Source of the DNA: an uncultured Monoglobus sp.
Lineage (GTDB): Bacteria; Bacillota; Clostridia; Monoglobales; Monoglobaceae
DNA: 64,000 nt
Assembly: GCA_947624305.1 (NCBI GenBank)
Contig: CANQKC010000001.1
Coordinates: 166,043-230,042, forward strand
Direction: 5' to 3'
Shown here one piece after another: positions 51,833 to 60,343 of this stretch. A program made the position numbers and the translations under genes. Positions within the stretch are counted from its first letter, which is position 1; every line of letters starts with the position of its first letter. The notes beneath the pieces are model-generated. The model had not been told where the DNA came from. It searched no databases and was given only the letters and a program-made list of their open reading frames with translations.

Positions 51833-54799
51833 TCACTCCAATAATTCCGCAACGGTGAGCTTTGACGGGTCTTCAGCGTCAAGCAGCTTTTGCGCGATCT
51901 CAACAAAAGCGTCGGTGAACTCCTTGACACGCTCTTCGCTGTAATATCTTTTTGAATACTGGCAAAACGGCTGAGCGCCCATCGGCGTTTCAACCATGAG
52001 CGTCACAAATCTCCGCAGCGGAACGGTACTTTCTTCTGCCATATCACTGAGATTTTGAACCGACGAAAGCCCCAAGTCGGCCAAAGTTCCTCCGTTCGTG
52101 ATCGATGCTGTTTCATAAATGCACAGGACGGAATCATCAACAAAAACACTTGTTCGTTGAGCGATCCATTCGCAGCCGCAATTCGCAATTCCGTCCGCCA
52201 TCTGCTGTCTGACAGTGTCACATATATCAGCAAATGTGTGGAGCTTGCCAAGCCGCAATCCCAAAGGCAGCGAGTGAATCATCAATCCCGCTGCCGAGCG
52301 CTTTTGCTCGTCAACGCGATAATGAAAAATCCATTCCACCATAACGTCTGTCTTTTTGTTGCACTTACTCATGGCGAGAGCGACGATTACGTTAAATAAA
52401 TTACTTCTTGAAAATCCCGTCTTTTTCTCGAATTGCTCAAACTGCTCTATCGCAATCCCGAAATTCGGAACGCCCATGCCAGTAACATTTGCTCCGCTCG
52501 CCTTATCCGGCTCCAAGGTATTGCTCCAATCAACTTCACCGTAAACGCGCTCAAAATAGTCTGTTTCCCTCGCGTATTCATCTGTTTGGCGAAAATCAGC
52601 TTTTTCGGCAAGATAGCTGTAAAACGTGTCCTGTATCGGCTCTTCGCCCATACCGATACGAGCCATGTTCGCCAAAAATACCTGAAGACCCGTGCCGTCT
52701 ATCAAACAGTGATGTATATCAATAAACAGATACGAACGCTTTTCGGTTTGGAAAATGCGCGCCGTAAACAGAGGCTTATTAAGCAGAGCCGTGATCTTCA
52801 CCAAATTCGGGCGCAGCTTTTCAAATTCCTCCTCGGTAACATGCTCGACTTCAACAACCGGGCACAGCTCCGGCACATAACGCTGCTGAAGATCGCAATC
52901 TTCATTAAATTCGTATATCGTGGAACAAAACGGGTGGACGCGTATTGTCTTGTTCAGAATATCACAAAGCCATTCCGTTTTGGAAACATCTTCAAGTGTA
53001 AAAAAGCTCGTAATATTCATCATTATTGCAGTCGGATAGGACAGTTGCCAATCGAACATCGCAAGCTGCATTCCCGTAAGAGGCTGCGGATGCCTGCGCG
53101 CTTCGGCTTCTATCTCTTCGGGCGTGCGCAAATTTTTTTCCTTCATGCGCTCCAGATAAATTTCGGCTATTTTAGCCGCTGTGCAGCCCTTGAAAATATC
53201 CATCGCACTGAAATCTTCCAAATCGGCCTCAACAAGCACCTGCATCGAGCTCAGCGAGTCGCCGCCGAGCTGATAAAAGTCATCGTTCCTGCCGACACGC
53301 TCGCGTTTAAGGACCTTGGCAAACGCGTCGCAAAGACGTTTTTCAACATCGTTTTCCGGAGCGGCGTATTCCGTCTCATAAAACTCTTTCTGCGGCTGAG
53401 GAAGCGCGCGGCGGTTCAGCTTTCCATTCGGAAGCAGGGGCACGTTCTCGATCCGCATATAATATGACGGAATCATGTAATACGGAAGCGACTTTTCGAG
53501 CTCCGCCCTGAGATCCTCCTCGCTCATGGGCAGTTCATCGTTATAGTAAAGGCACAAATAGGACTGGTTCGGCGCCTCAAAACCTTTGACGGCGCACCAG
53601 TCAAGGCCTGTCACGCGCTTCGCCGTCGCCTCGATCTCGGCGGGCTCAATGCGGTTTCCGTTTATCTTTATCATATCGTTTTTGCGTCCCAGCAGCACTA
53701 TGTTACCGTCTGAGAGCCTTTTCGCCAGATCGCCCGTGTGATAAAGACCGTCTTTGACTGCCTCGGCTGTCTGTTCTGGCAGATTTATATATCCGCGCAT
53801 AAACGGATTTTCAAAGCAAAGCTCACCGATCTCACCGTCGGGAACGTCATGGCAGTTATCATCCAAAAGTCTGAGATTTATGCCGTCATATGTCGGCTTG
53901 CCTACCGGTGTGACCTCATACGGACGGTCTATTATGAACTTGGCGACATTGAAAGCGCCCTCGCTCATGGAATAGGTGTTTATGATGTCAACTCCGTCTA
54001 TGTATATTCCGTTTGCCGGCTCGCTTCCGGTGAATATGTGCTTCAGATACGGGCCGAGCTCGCCGATCACTCTTATCATTGACGGAGACAGGAAGGTGTC
54101 GGTGATACGGTTGCTGCGGTAATATTTTTTAAGTCTTACGGGATTTTTCACTATGTCATAGGGTATGATGTAAAGCGTAAAACCATTGTATATAACCGAA
54201 AGCGCCATCTTTATCGAGGCGATAAAATTGAGCGGCGCTATCAAAGCGAAGCGTGAGTCCTGCGTCATTCTGCGCACGCCGTCGGGATTGCCACCCGAGA
54301 TCTGATTGAGCTTAATATTGCCGTACTCGTGCAGCACGCCCTTAGGGAAACCCGTTGTGCCGGACGTGTAAACGGCAAACGCCGCGTCATGGGGGTCGGC
54401 TTTTTCATAACCGCTCAGAGGCTGCTCGGAGCATATTTCTTTCCACGTTTCCATATCAATGACAGCCTTGCAGCCGCAGTCCTTTTTAATATATTCGATA
54501 CGGTCGGGCGCGTAGTTGTCCTCGACCACGGTGAAAGCCGCTCCCGCTTTCCATACTCCCAGCATAGCTATGATCGGCATTATTCCGCGGGGAAGGCAAA
54601 TCAACACAAAATCCCCTCTGCCTATACCCTTTTGTTTAAGCCATGCATATACCTGCGCGGAGCGTTCATCCATCAACTCTCTGCTGATGCCGCCCGGTCT
54701 TACTCCGTCTACCAAAACGATGCGTTTGGGATCGTTTTTTACATGCTCGCTCCATCTGTCACATAAATACGGTATTTTTTCTAAAAAATTAAAATTCAT
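51833..54799 (-). CDS. Nonribosomal peptide synthetase, A-PCP-C
   Basis: 988 residues. Adenylation domain about 1-490: A3 YTSGTTGFPKG, A5 NTYSMSEGA, A7 YHTGDLAKR, A8 GRKNDMIKINGNRIEPAEIE, A10 NGKLNRRAL. Carrier domain about 495-570 with the phosphopantetheine Ser in LGGDSLSSMQ. Condensation domain about 585-985 with HHCLIDGTG (HHxxxDG). There is no thioesterase or reductase, so the terminal C domain probably releases the product by condensing it with an amine or alcohol. In my alignment to GrsA the Asp of the FDAS motif is Ile (NFIAS). Same operon as two GH3 enzymes and the exporter. Confidence 0.92.
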   Translation of the reverse strand: MNFNFLEKIPYLCDRWSEHVKNDPKRIVLVDGVRPGGISRELMDERSAQVYAWLKQKGIGRGDFVLICLPRGIMPIIAMLGVWKAGAAFTVVEDNYAPDRIEYIKKDCGCKAVIDMETWKEICSEQPLSGYEKADPHDAAFAVYTSGTTGFPKGVLHEYGNIKLNQISGGNPDGVRRMTQDSRFALIAPLNFIASIKMALSVIYNGFTLYIIPYDIVKNPVRLKKYYRSNRITDTFLSPSMIRVIGELGPYLKHIFTGSEPANGIYIDGVDIINTYSMSEGAFNVAKFIIDRPYEVTPVGKPTYDGINLRLLDDNCHDVPDGEIGELCFENPFMRGYINLPEQTAEAVKDGLYHTGDLAKRLSDGNIVLLGRKNDMIKINGNRIEPAEIEATAKRVTGLDWCAVKGFEAPNQSYLCLYYNDELPMSEEDLRAELEKSLPYYMIPSYYMRIENVPLLPNGKLNRRALPQPQKEFYETEYAAPENDVEKRLCDAFAKVLKRERVGRNDDFYQLGGDSLSSMQVLVEADLEDFSAMDIFKGCTAAKIAEIYLERMKEKNLRTPEEIEAEARRHPQPLTGMQLAMFDWQLSYPTAIMMNITSFFTLEDVSKTEWLCDILNKTIRVHPFCSTIYEFNEDCDLQQRYVPELCPVVEVEHVTEEEFEKLRPNLVKITALLNKPLFTARIFQTEKRSYLFIDIHHCLIDGTGLQVFLANMARIGMGEEPIQDTFYSYLAEKADFRQTDEYARETDYFERVYGEVDWSNTLEPDKASGANVTGMGVPNFGIAIEQFEQFEKKTGFSRSNLFNVIVALAMSKCNKKTDVMVEWIFHYRVDEQKRSAAGLMIHSLPLGLRLGKLHTFADICDTVRQQMADGIANCGCEWIAQRTSVFVDDSVLCIYETASITNGGTLADLGLSSVQNLSDMAEESTVPLRRFVTLMVETPMGAQPFCQYSKRYYSEERVKEFTDAFVEIAQKLLDAEDPSKLTVAELLE

Positions 54800-54834
54800 A
54801 AAAGGTTTCCTCCTTATTTTTTGGTCTTTGATAA

Positions 54835-56412
54835 TCAGCGGTTATCATTTGGAAAAACGGCGAGTTTTGTCTGATTGACCGTTTTACCGTTTGCCTTAAA
54901 TGTGCCGAACAGCGAATCGCGGTAGCCGTCGGGCAGAACGGCGATCTCGCTCAGCCGAAAGCCCTTTTTCGCTAATTCGTCACGCGCAAATTTACGGAAA
55001 TCGTTCATGTCAAGATCGCCGCTTCCCAATTCTATGCTCAGCTTTATACCGCTATCCGCCTTTCTGCACTCAAAATGGCGGATACAAATATTTCTTGTAT
55101 CCTCATAAGCCTGTATAATATCTGTAAGCTCCGAGGCGTAAAGCCGTTTATCGCCGAGGGGTAAGCTCTCGCTTGTTTTGCACAGGAAACGCATACGGCG
55201 TATACCGTCCTTTATTGTAACAAGCACAATGTCGTGGATATTATAACGGTAAAAGCCCGCGTATGACGTCTCAATAAGCTCATATACGCCGCCGTTTTCC
55301 GTTTGCGAAAGCGAAAGCGGCTCGACGCCGCCAAGCGGCAAAAACTCAAAATAATATCCGAAAACAGCCGGCAGGCCGTCCACCTCTCCCGCAATATCCG
55401 GAATGTTGAATTTTCCTTCGCTGGCTCCGTATCCCCAGTCAAGAAATACGGTTTTTTCGGGAAAGATGTTCCGATATTCTCTGACGCCGCGGCCCACGCT
55501 GCCAGACATCCAGCAGCAAACGCAGCCAAAATTCACCCAGACCTTTTCGACAGGAAAACCTCCCGTCTCGTCGAAAATATCTTTGAGCTTATCGGCGCGC
55601 TCGGGATCGGGCTTCAGATATTTCATAAGCTGCGCTTTCCGCTCTTCGGAAATGTCGGCCGAGATCGTCCCACATTTTATATCATTGATCAGTTGTTCCG
55701 CACGCGCCTCGGCTTTTTTCAGCATATTGTGAAAATGAATGACGTTATTCAGGGAGAGTCCGAGAATGTTTTCCTCCGCCAGAGCGAACAACATTGTCAG
55801 GTAGTCCATTTCATCCAGCGGCACTTCGGCAAAGGAAAGCATCTCAGCCGGAGGAACGATCGCGCTGCGCAGCCTTTCATCGTTCGCGGCCATACCGGAG
55901 GCGCTTCCCGTCGCGATACCCGCTTTGGTTTTTCCGTAAACTGCAGTGTTGGCGATGATCAGGATTTTCGCGTTCATGACATCAGCCATTCCGGGCATCA
56001 TTCTGATCATTTCCATTTGACGCATCACGCTGACGATATCCTTAACGGCCATACCGCGCTCGCTGTCGGGAATATACTTCGCTTTGCCCGTGGTTCCGGT
56101 GGTCACCGCGAAAAAGGGCGTCCGCCCGGGTATAAGCACATCGCTTTCTCCGCTGTCCGCCATTCGGTTAACATACGGGCGGTAACCCTCGTAATCCGTC
56201 ACCGGCACTCGCTTTTTGAAATCATCCGCCGATCGGATCTCCGCAAATCCATGCGCCCTGCCGAACTCCGTATCCTTCGCGTAATTTACAATATCCAAAA
56301 GCACACGCTCCTGCAAATCGGGGTCGGCAGCCGCCTCGCGCAGTATAAGAGGCAGCTTTCTCGGGTCCTCTTTGACAAGCTCATCTATTAAATATGTATC
56401 CGCCATATTCAC
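54835..56412 (-). CDS. GH3-family acyl-adenylating enzyme 2
   Basis: 525 residues. GH3 proteins (plant JAR1 family, scattered in bacteria) activate a carboxylate with ATP and join it to an amine, usually an amino acid. The pattern is seen in TEFGRAHGFAEIRSADDFKKRVPVTDYEGYRPYV, the nucleotide loop FFAVTTGTTGKAKYIP, the FLDWGYGASEGKFNIP acid-binding part and YAGFYRYNIHDIVLV. It follows the other GH3 gene by nine bases and precedes the NRPS by 35. The two GH3 proteins differ considerably, suggesting different substrates. Confidence 0.88.
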   Translation of the reverse strand: MNMADTYLIDELVKEDPRKLPLILREAAADPDLQERVLLDIVNYAKDTEFGRAHGFAEIRSADDFKKRVPVTDYEGYRPYVNRMADSGESDVLIPGRTPFFAVTTGTTGKAKYIPDSERGMAVKDIVSVMRQMEMIRMMPGMADVMNAKILIIANTAVYGKTKAGIATGSASGMAANDERLRSAIVPPAEMLSFAEVPLDEMDYLTMLFALAEENILGLSLNNVIHFHNMLKKAEARAEQLINDIKCGTISADISEERKAQLMKYLKPDPERADKLKDIFDETGGFPVEKVWVNFGCVCCWMSGSVGRGVREYRNIFPEKTVFLDWGYGASEGKFNIPDIAGEVDGLPAVFGYYFEFLPLGGVEPLSLSQTENGGVYELIETSYAGFYRYNIHDIVLVTIKDGIRRMRFLCKTSESLPLGDKRLYASELTDIIQAYEDTRNICIRHFECRKADSGIKLSIELGSGDLDMNDFRKFARDELAKKGFRLSEIAVLPDGYRDSLFGTFKANGKTVNQTKLAVFPNDNR

Positions 56413-56421
56413 GTTCCTTTC

Positions 56422-58110
56422 TTAATCCTCATCAACAAGCTTAAAGAAGTATTTTTCTTTAAACAAATTATCAATTACCCGCACGGGCTTTATCTGGTTT
56501 TCACTTGCGCCTTTCATTATCATCAGGTCGCGGTACAAAGCGTAGGTTTCCTGCTGCACGAATTTCAATACAGTCGGCGCGAGAATGCCTTCTTTGACCT
56601 TCGCTCCGAAAGACGGGTTCGCGATCGAAAGCTTATCCTCGATAATATTTCGATACTCTTCATGCCTTTCTTTCGGCAGATGCTCGTGAGGCTCGACAAA
56701 CATTACATACCGTCCCGGATTTACGTCCGTGTCGGCGTAAATGCTGTAGTCGTTCACCGGCATACCCACGGCTTTTGAAAACTCATCCACAGCGTATTGC
56801 ACCGCCGAATCATTTGTTTTCTCACCAGCGATGCTTATCATCTGCTTTTTCCGATACTTAAAGCATATCTTGGGAGACTGGCCCTCGTAACCTTTAACGG
56901 TGATAACGTCGCCTATGCGGTACCTGTAAAAACCCGAAAAGTTTGTTATGATAATTTCATAATCCTCTCCGACCTTAAGCTCATTGAGCTTCAAGGTCTG
57001 TGTCATCAGTTCGGTTTCGTCACCCTCGGCATCCACGGGCAGGAACTCGTAATAGCCGCCCTGCGGGATAAGCGTGTAGTCCATTGACTCGACCTCGGTG
57101 ACAACGCCCATCATCGCTTCCGAAGCGCCGTAATTGCCAAATGTCATAGGTATACTGCCGGTATAGCGGCGGAGCTTGTTTGTGTATACCACAAATCCGC
57201 CGGCGCCGATGGCGTTGATATACTCCATATTTTTCCAGGCCTTCGGCACAAACGGCTCGTCAAAACCATGCTCGAATATGGCGCGAAGCTCGTCCGCGCG
57301 CTTTGGGTCGGGAGTGAGTTCAGAATTATACTTTTTCCGAAGCTCATCCGGAATGTTCACATCCTCGTCCAGCCGGCCGAGGCGGATGTCATTGATCAGA
57401 TTTTCCCAGTTGAGCTCTATGTAATGCATAAGGTCATAGAGAGCCGTCGTGAAAGGCGCCACCATACATGTAACATTGGGTTCTTTCAAGGCGTAGAAGC
57501 TCTTTAGATATTTAAAATCCATCTTATCCGTTGTATAAAGCACCTCTTCGGGCGACGCGGCTAAATTTTTCATCACATCCTTCGCTTTCATGTACATAGC
57601 GCCGGAAATCGAGCCGCAAGGAGTGCCGTCAGCCACTTTTGTCTGTGATACGACTGCGGTGATGATGCGTTTTCCGTTTTTCATCTCTCTGTGTTCACGG
57701 GCGCGGATATAATCCGAAGCGAGCGCGGTGGCGACGTTGGACGTATACTGCGCGTACAGTTCCATCGTTTGTGCGGACACAGGAATTCTCTTCGGATTTC
57801 CCACGCTGCCGGACGTTAAAGCGTAATGAACGATGGGATAAACGGTCAATATGTTTTTCTCACCGCGCATCATTCTTTCGATGCCCTCGGCATAATTATC
57901 ATATTCGGTAAACGGTATTTTCTTTTTGAAATCCTCCACGCTGTGAATTTCGGGAAAATCATGCGCCGCTCCGTATTCGGTATTTTCATTGTCGCGCAAT
58001 ATCTTTGCCAGCAGCCTGTCCGAAAACTCGCCGGCATGCGCGCAGTTTTCCTTCAGCACAGCAAGCGCCGCCCTGCCGGCCTCTGTCGGAGAAATTTTTT
58101 TATTATCCAT
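56422..58110 (-). CDS. GH3-family acyl-adenylating enzyme 1
   Basis: 562 residues, first gene of the operon, start at 58110 after AGAGGTGA. Family features: ENTEYGAAHDFPEIHSVEDFKKKIPFTEYDNY, the loop HYALTSGSVGNPKRIPVS (TSG..GNPKR replacing the usual TSGTT), FGNYGASEAMMG, and TNFSGFYRYRIGDVITVKGY before the mobile C-terminal domain with EKTNDSAVQYAVDEF. Reaction by family: ATP-dependent acyl adenylate then amide formation. Substrate unknown. Its neighbours imply a pathway joining a carboxylic acid to amino acids or amines. Confidence 0.9.
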   Translation of the reverse strand: MDNKKISPTEAGRAALAVLKENCAHAGEFSDRLLAKILRDNENTEYGAAHDFPEIHSVEDFKKKIPFTEYDNYAEGIERMMRGEKNILTVYPIVHYALTSGSVGNPKRIPVSAQTMELYAQYTSNVATALASDYIRAREHREMKNGKRIITAVVSQTKVADGTPCGSISGAMYMKAKDVMKNLAASPEEVLYTTDKMDFKYLKSFYALKEPNVTCMVAPFTTALYDLMHYIELNWENLINDIRLGRLDEDVNIPDELRKKYNSELTPDPKRADELRAIFEHGFDEPFVPKAWKNMEYINAIGAGGFVVYTNKLRRYTGSIPMTFGNYGASEAMMGVVTEVESMDYTLIPQGGYYEFLPVDAEGDETELMTQTLKLNELKVGEDYEIIITNFSGFYRYRIGDVITVKGYEGQSPKICFKYRKKQMISIAGEKTNDSAVQYAVDEFSKAVGMPVNDYSIYADTDVNPGRYVMFVEPHEHLPKERHEEYRNIIEDKLSIANPSFGAKVKEGILAPTVLKFVQQETYALYRDLMIMKGASENQIKPVRVIDNLFKEKYFFKLVDED

Positions 58111-58149
58111 ATTAAGGAATACTCACCTCTTTTAAAAAAATTATTTAAT

Positions 58150-58178
58150 ATTATATATTAATATGAAAAAAATTGCAA
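58150..58178 (-). promoter_or_regulatory. Promoter of the GH3-NRPS-ABC operon
   Basis: Minus-strand TTGCAA (58173-58178) and TATAAT (58150-58155), spacer 17, 40 bases before the first gene. A palindrome CGCGA-TAT-TCGCG (58221-58233) lies about 45 bases upstream of the -35 and may be an activator or operator site. Confidence 0.75.
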
Positions 58179-58317
58179 TAGATCGGCATGAAAATCATAT
58201 TTTCTGACGTGAAAAGCAATCGCGATATTCGCGGATGAAATCTTGGTATTTTTTTGACAAATATATGATTATTGTCAGCGTCTGCATAAATACAATTGAT
58301 TTGTTGGCAGCTTCCGT

Positions 58318-58540
58318 TAGTAAAGGGATATATGGTTGCAAACCGAAAGCCTTGGCGATTGAGCTTTCAAGATTTGCTTGTATATTTATTTTAGCAGCTT
58401 TTTAATTAACAATCAATTTTGATTTGTAATTTTTTATAAGAGTGACTTATAAGAAACTGCTCATAAAATTTTTGTATAAGCATTGCTTATTATAAACATA
58501 AATAATTCAAATTGAAAGCAAAAAAATATTATGATAGAAT
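58318..58540. repeat. Regulatory region duplicated at 62195-62417 (copy 1)
   Basis: AAACCGAAAGYCTTGGCGA and, farther on, ATAAGYATYGCTTATTATAA followed by RCATAAAYAA and GAAARCAAAAAA are shared with 62195-62417, in the same order. The ATAAGC...GCTTAT dyads look like LysR-type sites. Together with 58179-58317 this fills the space before the flavodoxin remnant; no other gene is seen. Confidence 0.6.
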
Positions 58541-58570
58541 TATTAAAACAAATAAATTTGTAGGTAACTT

Positions 58571-58705
58571 ATGACAAATCTTATTATTTACTACTCTCGC
58601 AAAGGCGCGGTTTTCGGAAAAAGTCTCGCGGTTCACGGCGCTGAAGCCGCGCAGTCCGAAAAAGCCGTCAGCATCTATGCTTTTCAGGAATGTTCGGATA
58701 TGTAA
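58571..58705 (+). pseudogene. Internally deleted flavodoxin
   Basis: A 44-codon frame reads MTNLIIYYSRKG, the start of a flavodoxin, directly joined to KSLAVHGAEAAQSEKAVSIYA, which resembles a flavodoxin C-terminus. The FMN loop and core strands are missing, so roughly 100-120 codons are deleted. It stands before a 4Fe-4S aldo/keto reductase, a common partner of small flavodoxins. Confidence 0.6.
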
Positions 58706-58781
58706 AATGGGTATTAGACATTTTTGCGTTGATGTTATATAATAAACTTATAATAAAGTTTAAGTATAAAGGAGTATTGTC

Positions 58782-59879
58782 ATGGAATACAGAAAACTCC
58801 CTCGCGGGGAAGAACAGATAGGCGTAATAGGAATGGGCTCTTCCGCCATAGGCATGCAAAAAGAAAAAGAAATAATCGAAACAGTCAGAGCCGCGGTCGA
58901 AAACGGAATTAACTTTTTTGATATGGCGGCGGGACACGCATCCTGCTTTCCCGCGTACGGCAAGGCGTTAAATGATTTGCGGAATAAAGTATATCTGCAA
59001 ATACATTTCGGCGCGGACTACACCACGGGCGAATATGGGTGGACGACAAACCTTGACCAAATCAAACGATCAATAGACTGGCAGATGAATAATCTTAAAA
59101 CTGATTACATTGACTTTGGATTTATTCATTGTCTTGACGAGCAATCCGATTTAAGGGATTATGAAAAGGGCGGCGCTCTCAAATATATTTTGGATCTGAA
59201 AGCGCGGGGCGTTGTGAGGCATATCGGATTGTCGTCACATTCGCCGGAAACGGCAAACAGCGTGTTAGACATGGGGATAGTTGATATGCTGATGTTTTCG
59301 ATAAATCCCGGATATGATTATCAAAAGGGCGAATACGCTATCGGCGGCGTATCCGACAGAACGGGGCTTTATCAAAGGTGTGAAAAAGAAGGCGTCGGCA
59401 TTTCCGTAATGAAGCCCTTTAGCGGCGGTCAGCTTTTGGACGAAAAAACGTCGCCGTTTAAAAAAGCTTTGACTAAATATCAGTGTATACAATACGCTCT
59501 TGACAGACCCGGCGTGTTAACGGTCCTGCCCGGATTTCGCGGGAAAAAAGACCTTGAGGATATTCTCGGCTTTTTTAACGCCTCGGCGGAGGAAAAGGAT
59601 TATTCCGTGATCGGCTCGTTCACGCCCGAGGACGCGAAAGGCATATGCGTTTATTGCAATCACTGCCGCCCTTGTCCGCAAGGGCTGAACATAGGATTGA
59701 TAAACAAATATTATGACCTCGCCAAAGCGGGCGACAAGCTTGCCGCGGAGCATTACAAAAATTTAGAAGTGACGGCGGAAAGCTGCGTGCAGTGCGGACA
59801 TTGCGACAAACGCTGTCCGTTCCACGCGAACCAATCGTCAAGAATGAAGGAAATCGCCGCTTATTTCGGCAACAGATAA
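58782..59879 (+). CDS. Aldo/keto reductase with C-terminal 4Fe-4S domain
   Basis: 365 residues, start after AAAGGAG. The AKR barrel shows the catalytic Asp in NGINFFDMAAGH and His in DFGFIHCLDE, with GVGISVMKPFSGG. The C-terminal ferredoxin part has CVYCNHCRPCP and CVQCGHCDKRCPF, ligands for two 4Fe-4S clusters. The position of the usual catalytic Tyr is changed (MAAGHAS), as in other fused members, so hydride chemistry may differ. The substrate is unknown; clusters suggest electron delivery from ferredoxin or flavodoxin. Confidence 0.9.
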   Translation: MEYRKLPRGEEQIGVIGMGSSAIGMQKEKEIIETVRAAVENGINFFDMAAGHASCFPAYGKALNDLRNKVYLQIHFGADYTTGEYGWTTNLDQIKRSIDWQMNNLKTDYIDFGFIHCLDEQSDLRDYEKGGALKYILDLKARGVVRHIGLSSHSPETANSVLDMGIVDMLMFSINPGYDYQKGEYAIGGVSDRTGLYQRCEKEGVGISVMKPFSGGQLLDEKTSPFKKALTKYQCIQYALDRPGVLTVLPGFRGKKDLEDILGFFNASAEEKDYSVIGSFTPEDAKGICVYCNHCRPCPQGLNIGLINKYYDLAKAGDKLAAEHYKNLEVTAESCVQCGHCDKRCPFHANQSSRMKEIAAYFGNR

Positions 59880-59929
59880 ACCGCAGGCGCTGAACGGAAT
59901 TCGGCAGCCGTTTCGCCGGGCACTAAAAG

Positions 59930-60054
59930 GCGGGCAGAATGTTAAACGGCACGGCAACAAAAATCACCAACCTCGGCGCACTCAAGATAGCGCTTAGCAT
60001 AAAACATTTCGCTATGTATATCGCTTTCGTTATGCTATATGCCCTCGCGAATAG
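59930..60054 (+). pseudogene. Fragment of an ArsP-like permease gene
   Basis: About 40 codons read NGTATKITNLGALKIALSIK then HFAMYIAFVMLYALA, nearly identical to the C-terminus of the permease at 34643. The rest of the gene is missing. Confidence 0.75.
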
Positions 60055-60149
60055 TGGTTCATGGACAGCAGCTCAAGCGAGCGGGCGAGCGCGCCAGCAA
60101 ACTCGTCTTTTGTCATCAACTCGGTATTTCGCATGGTAATTTCCGGATC
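60052..60149 (-). pseudogene. Fragment of a tetR gene
   Basis: On the minus strand DPEITMRNTELMTKDEFAGA then LARSLELLSMNHY matches the middle of the TetR at 39797 (TMRETESMTKDEIANALARS..., LLSMNHY) with a six-residue deletion. It abuts the permease fragment in opposite orientation. Confidence 0.7.
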
Positions 60150-60220
60150 GTCGCATCAGGCGCTGCGCAAGGACAGTAAGGTGATTTTTAATATATCCGT
60201 GACAAATTGACAGAGTAGTT

Positions 60221-60292
60221 TATCCATACAAAATTTGTATGGATAACTATGAAAAACAAGCATTTTACATTATTATTTAGCAGGTATATAAT
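60221..60292 (+). promoter_or_regulatory. Aldo/keto reductase promoter with palindromic operator
   Basis: A perfect 25-base palindrome (60221-60245; half TATCCATACAAA, centre A) is followed by TTTACA (60264-60269) and TATAAT (60287-60292), spacer 17. This is the same unit as at 46210-46281. Confidence 0.8.
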
Positions 60293-60343
60293 ATGTGTAT
60301 AGTTAAATATATACATACATTTTTATTAGGAGGAGTGATAGTT

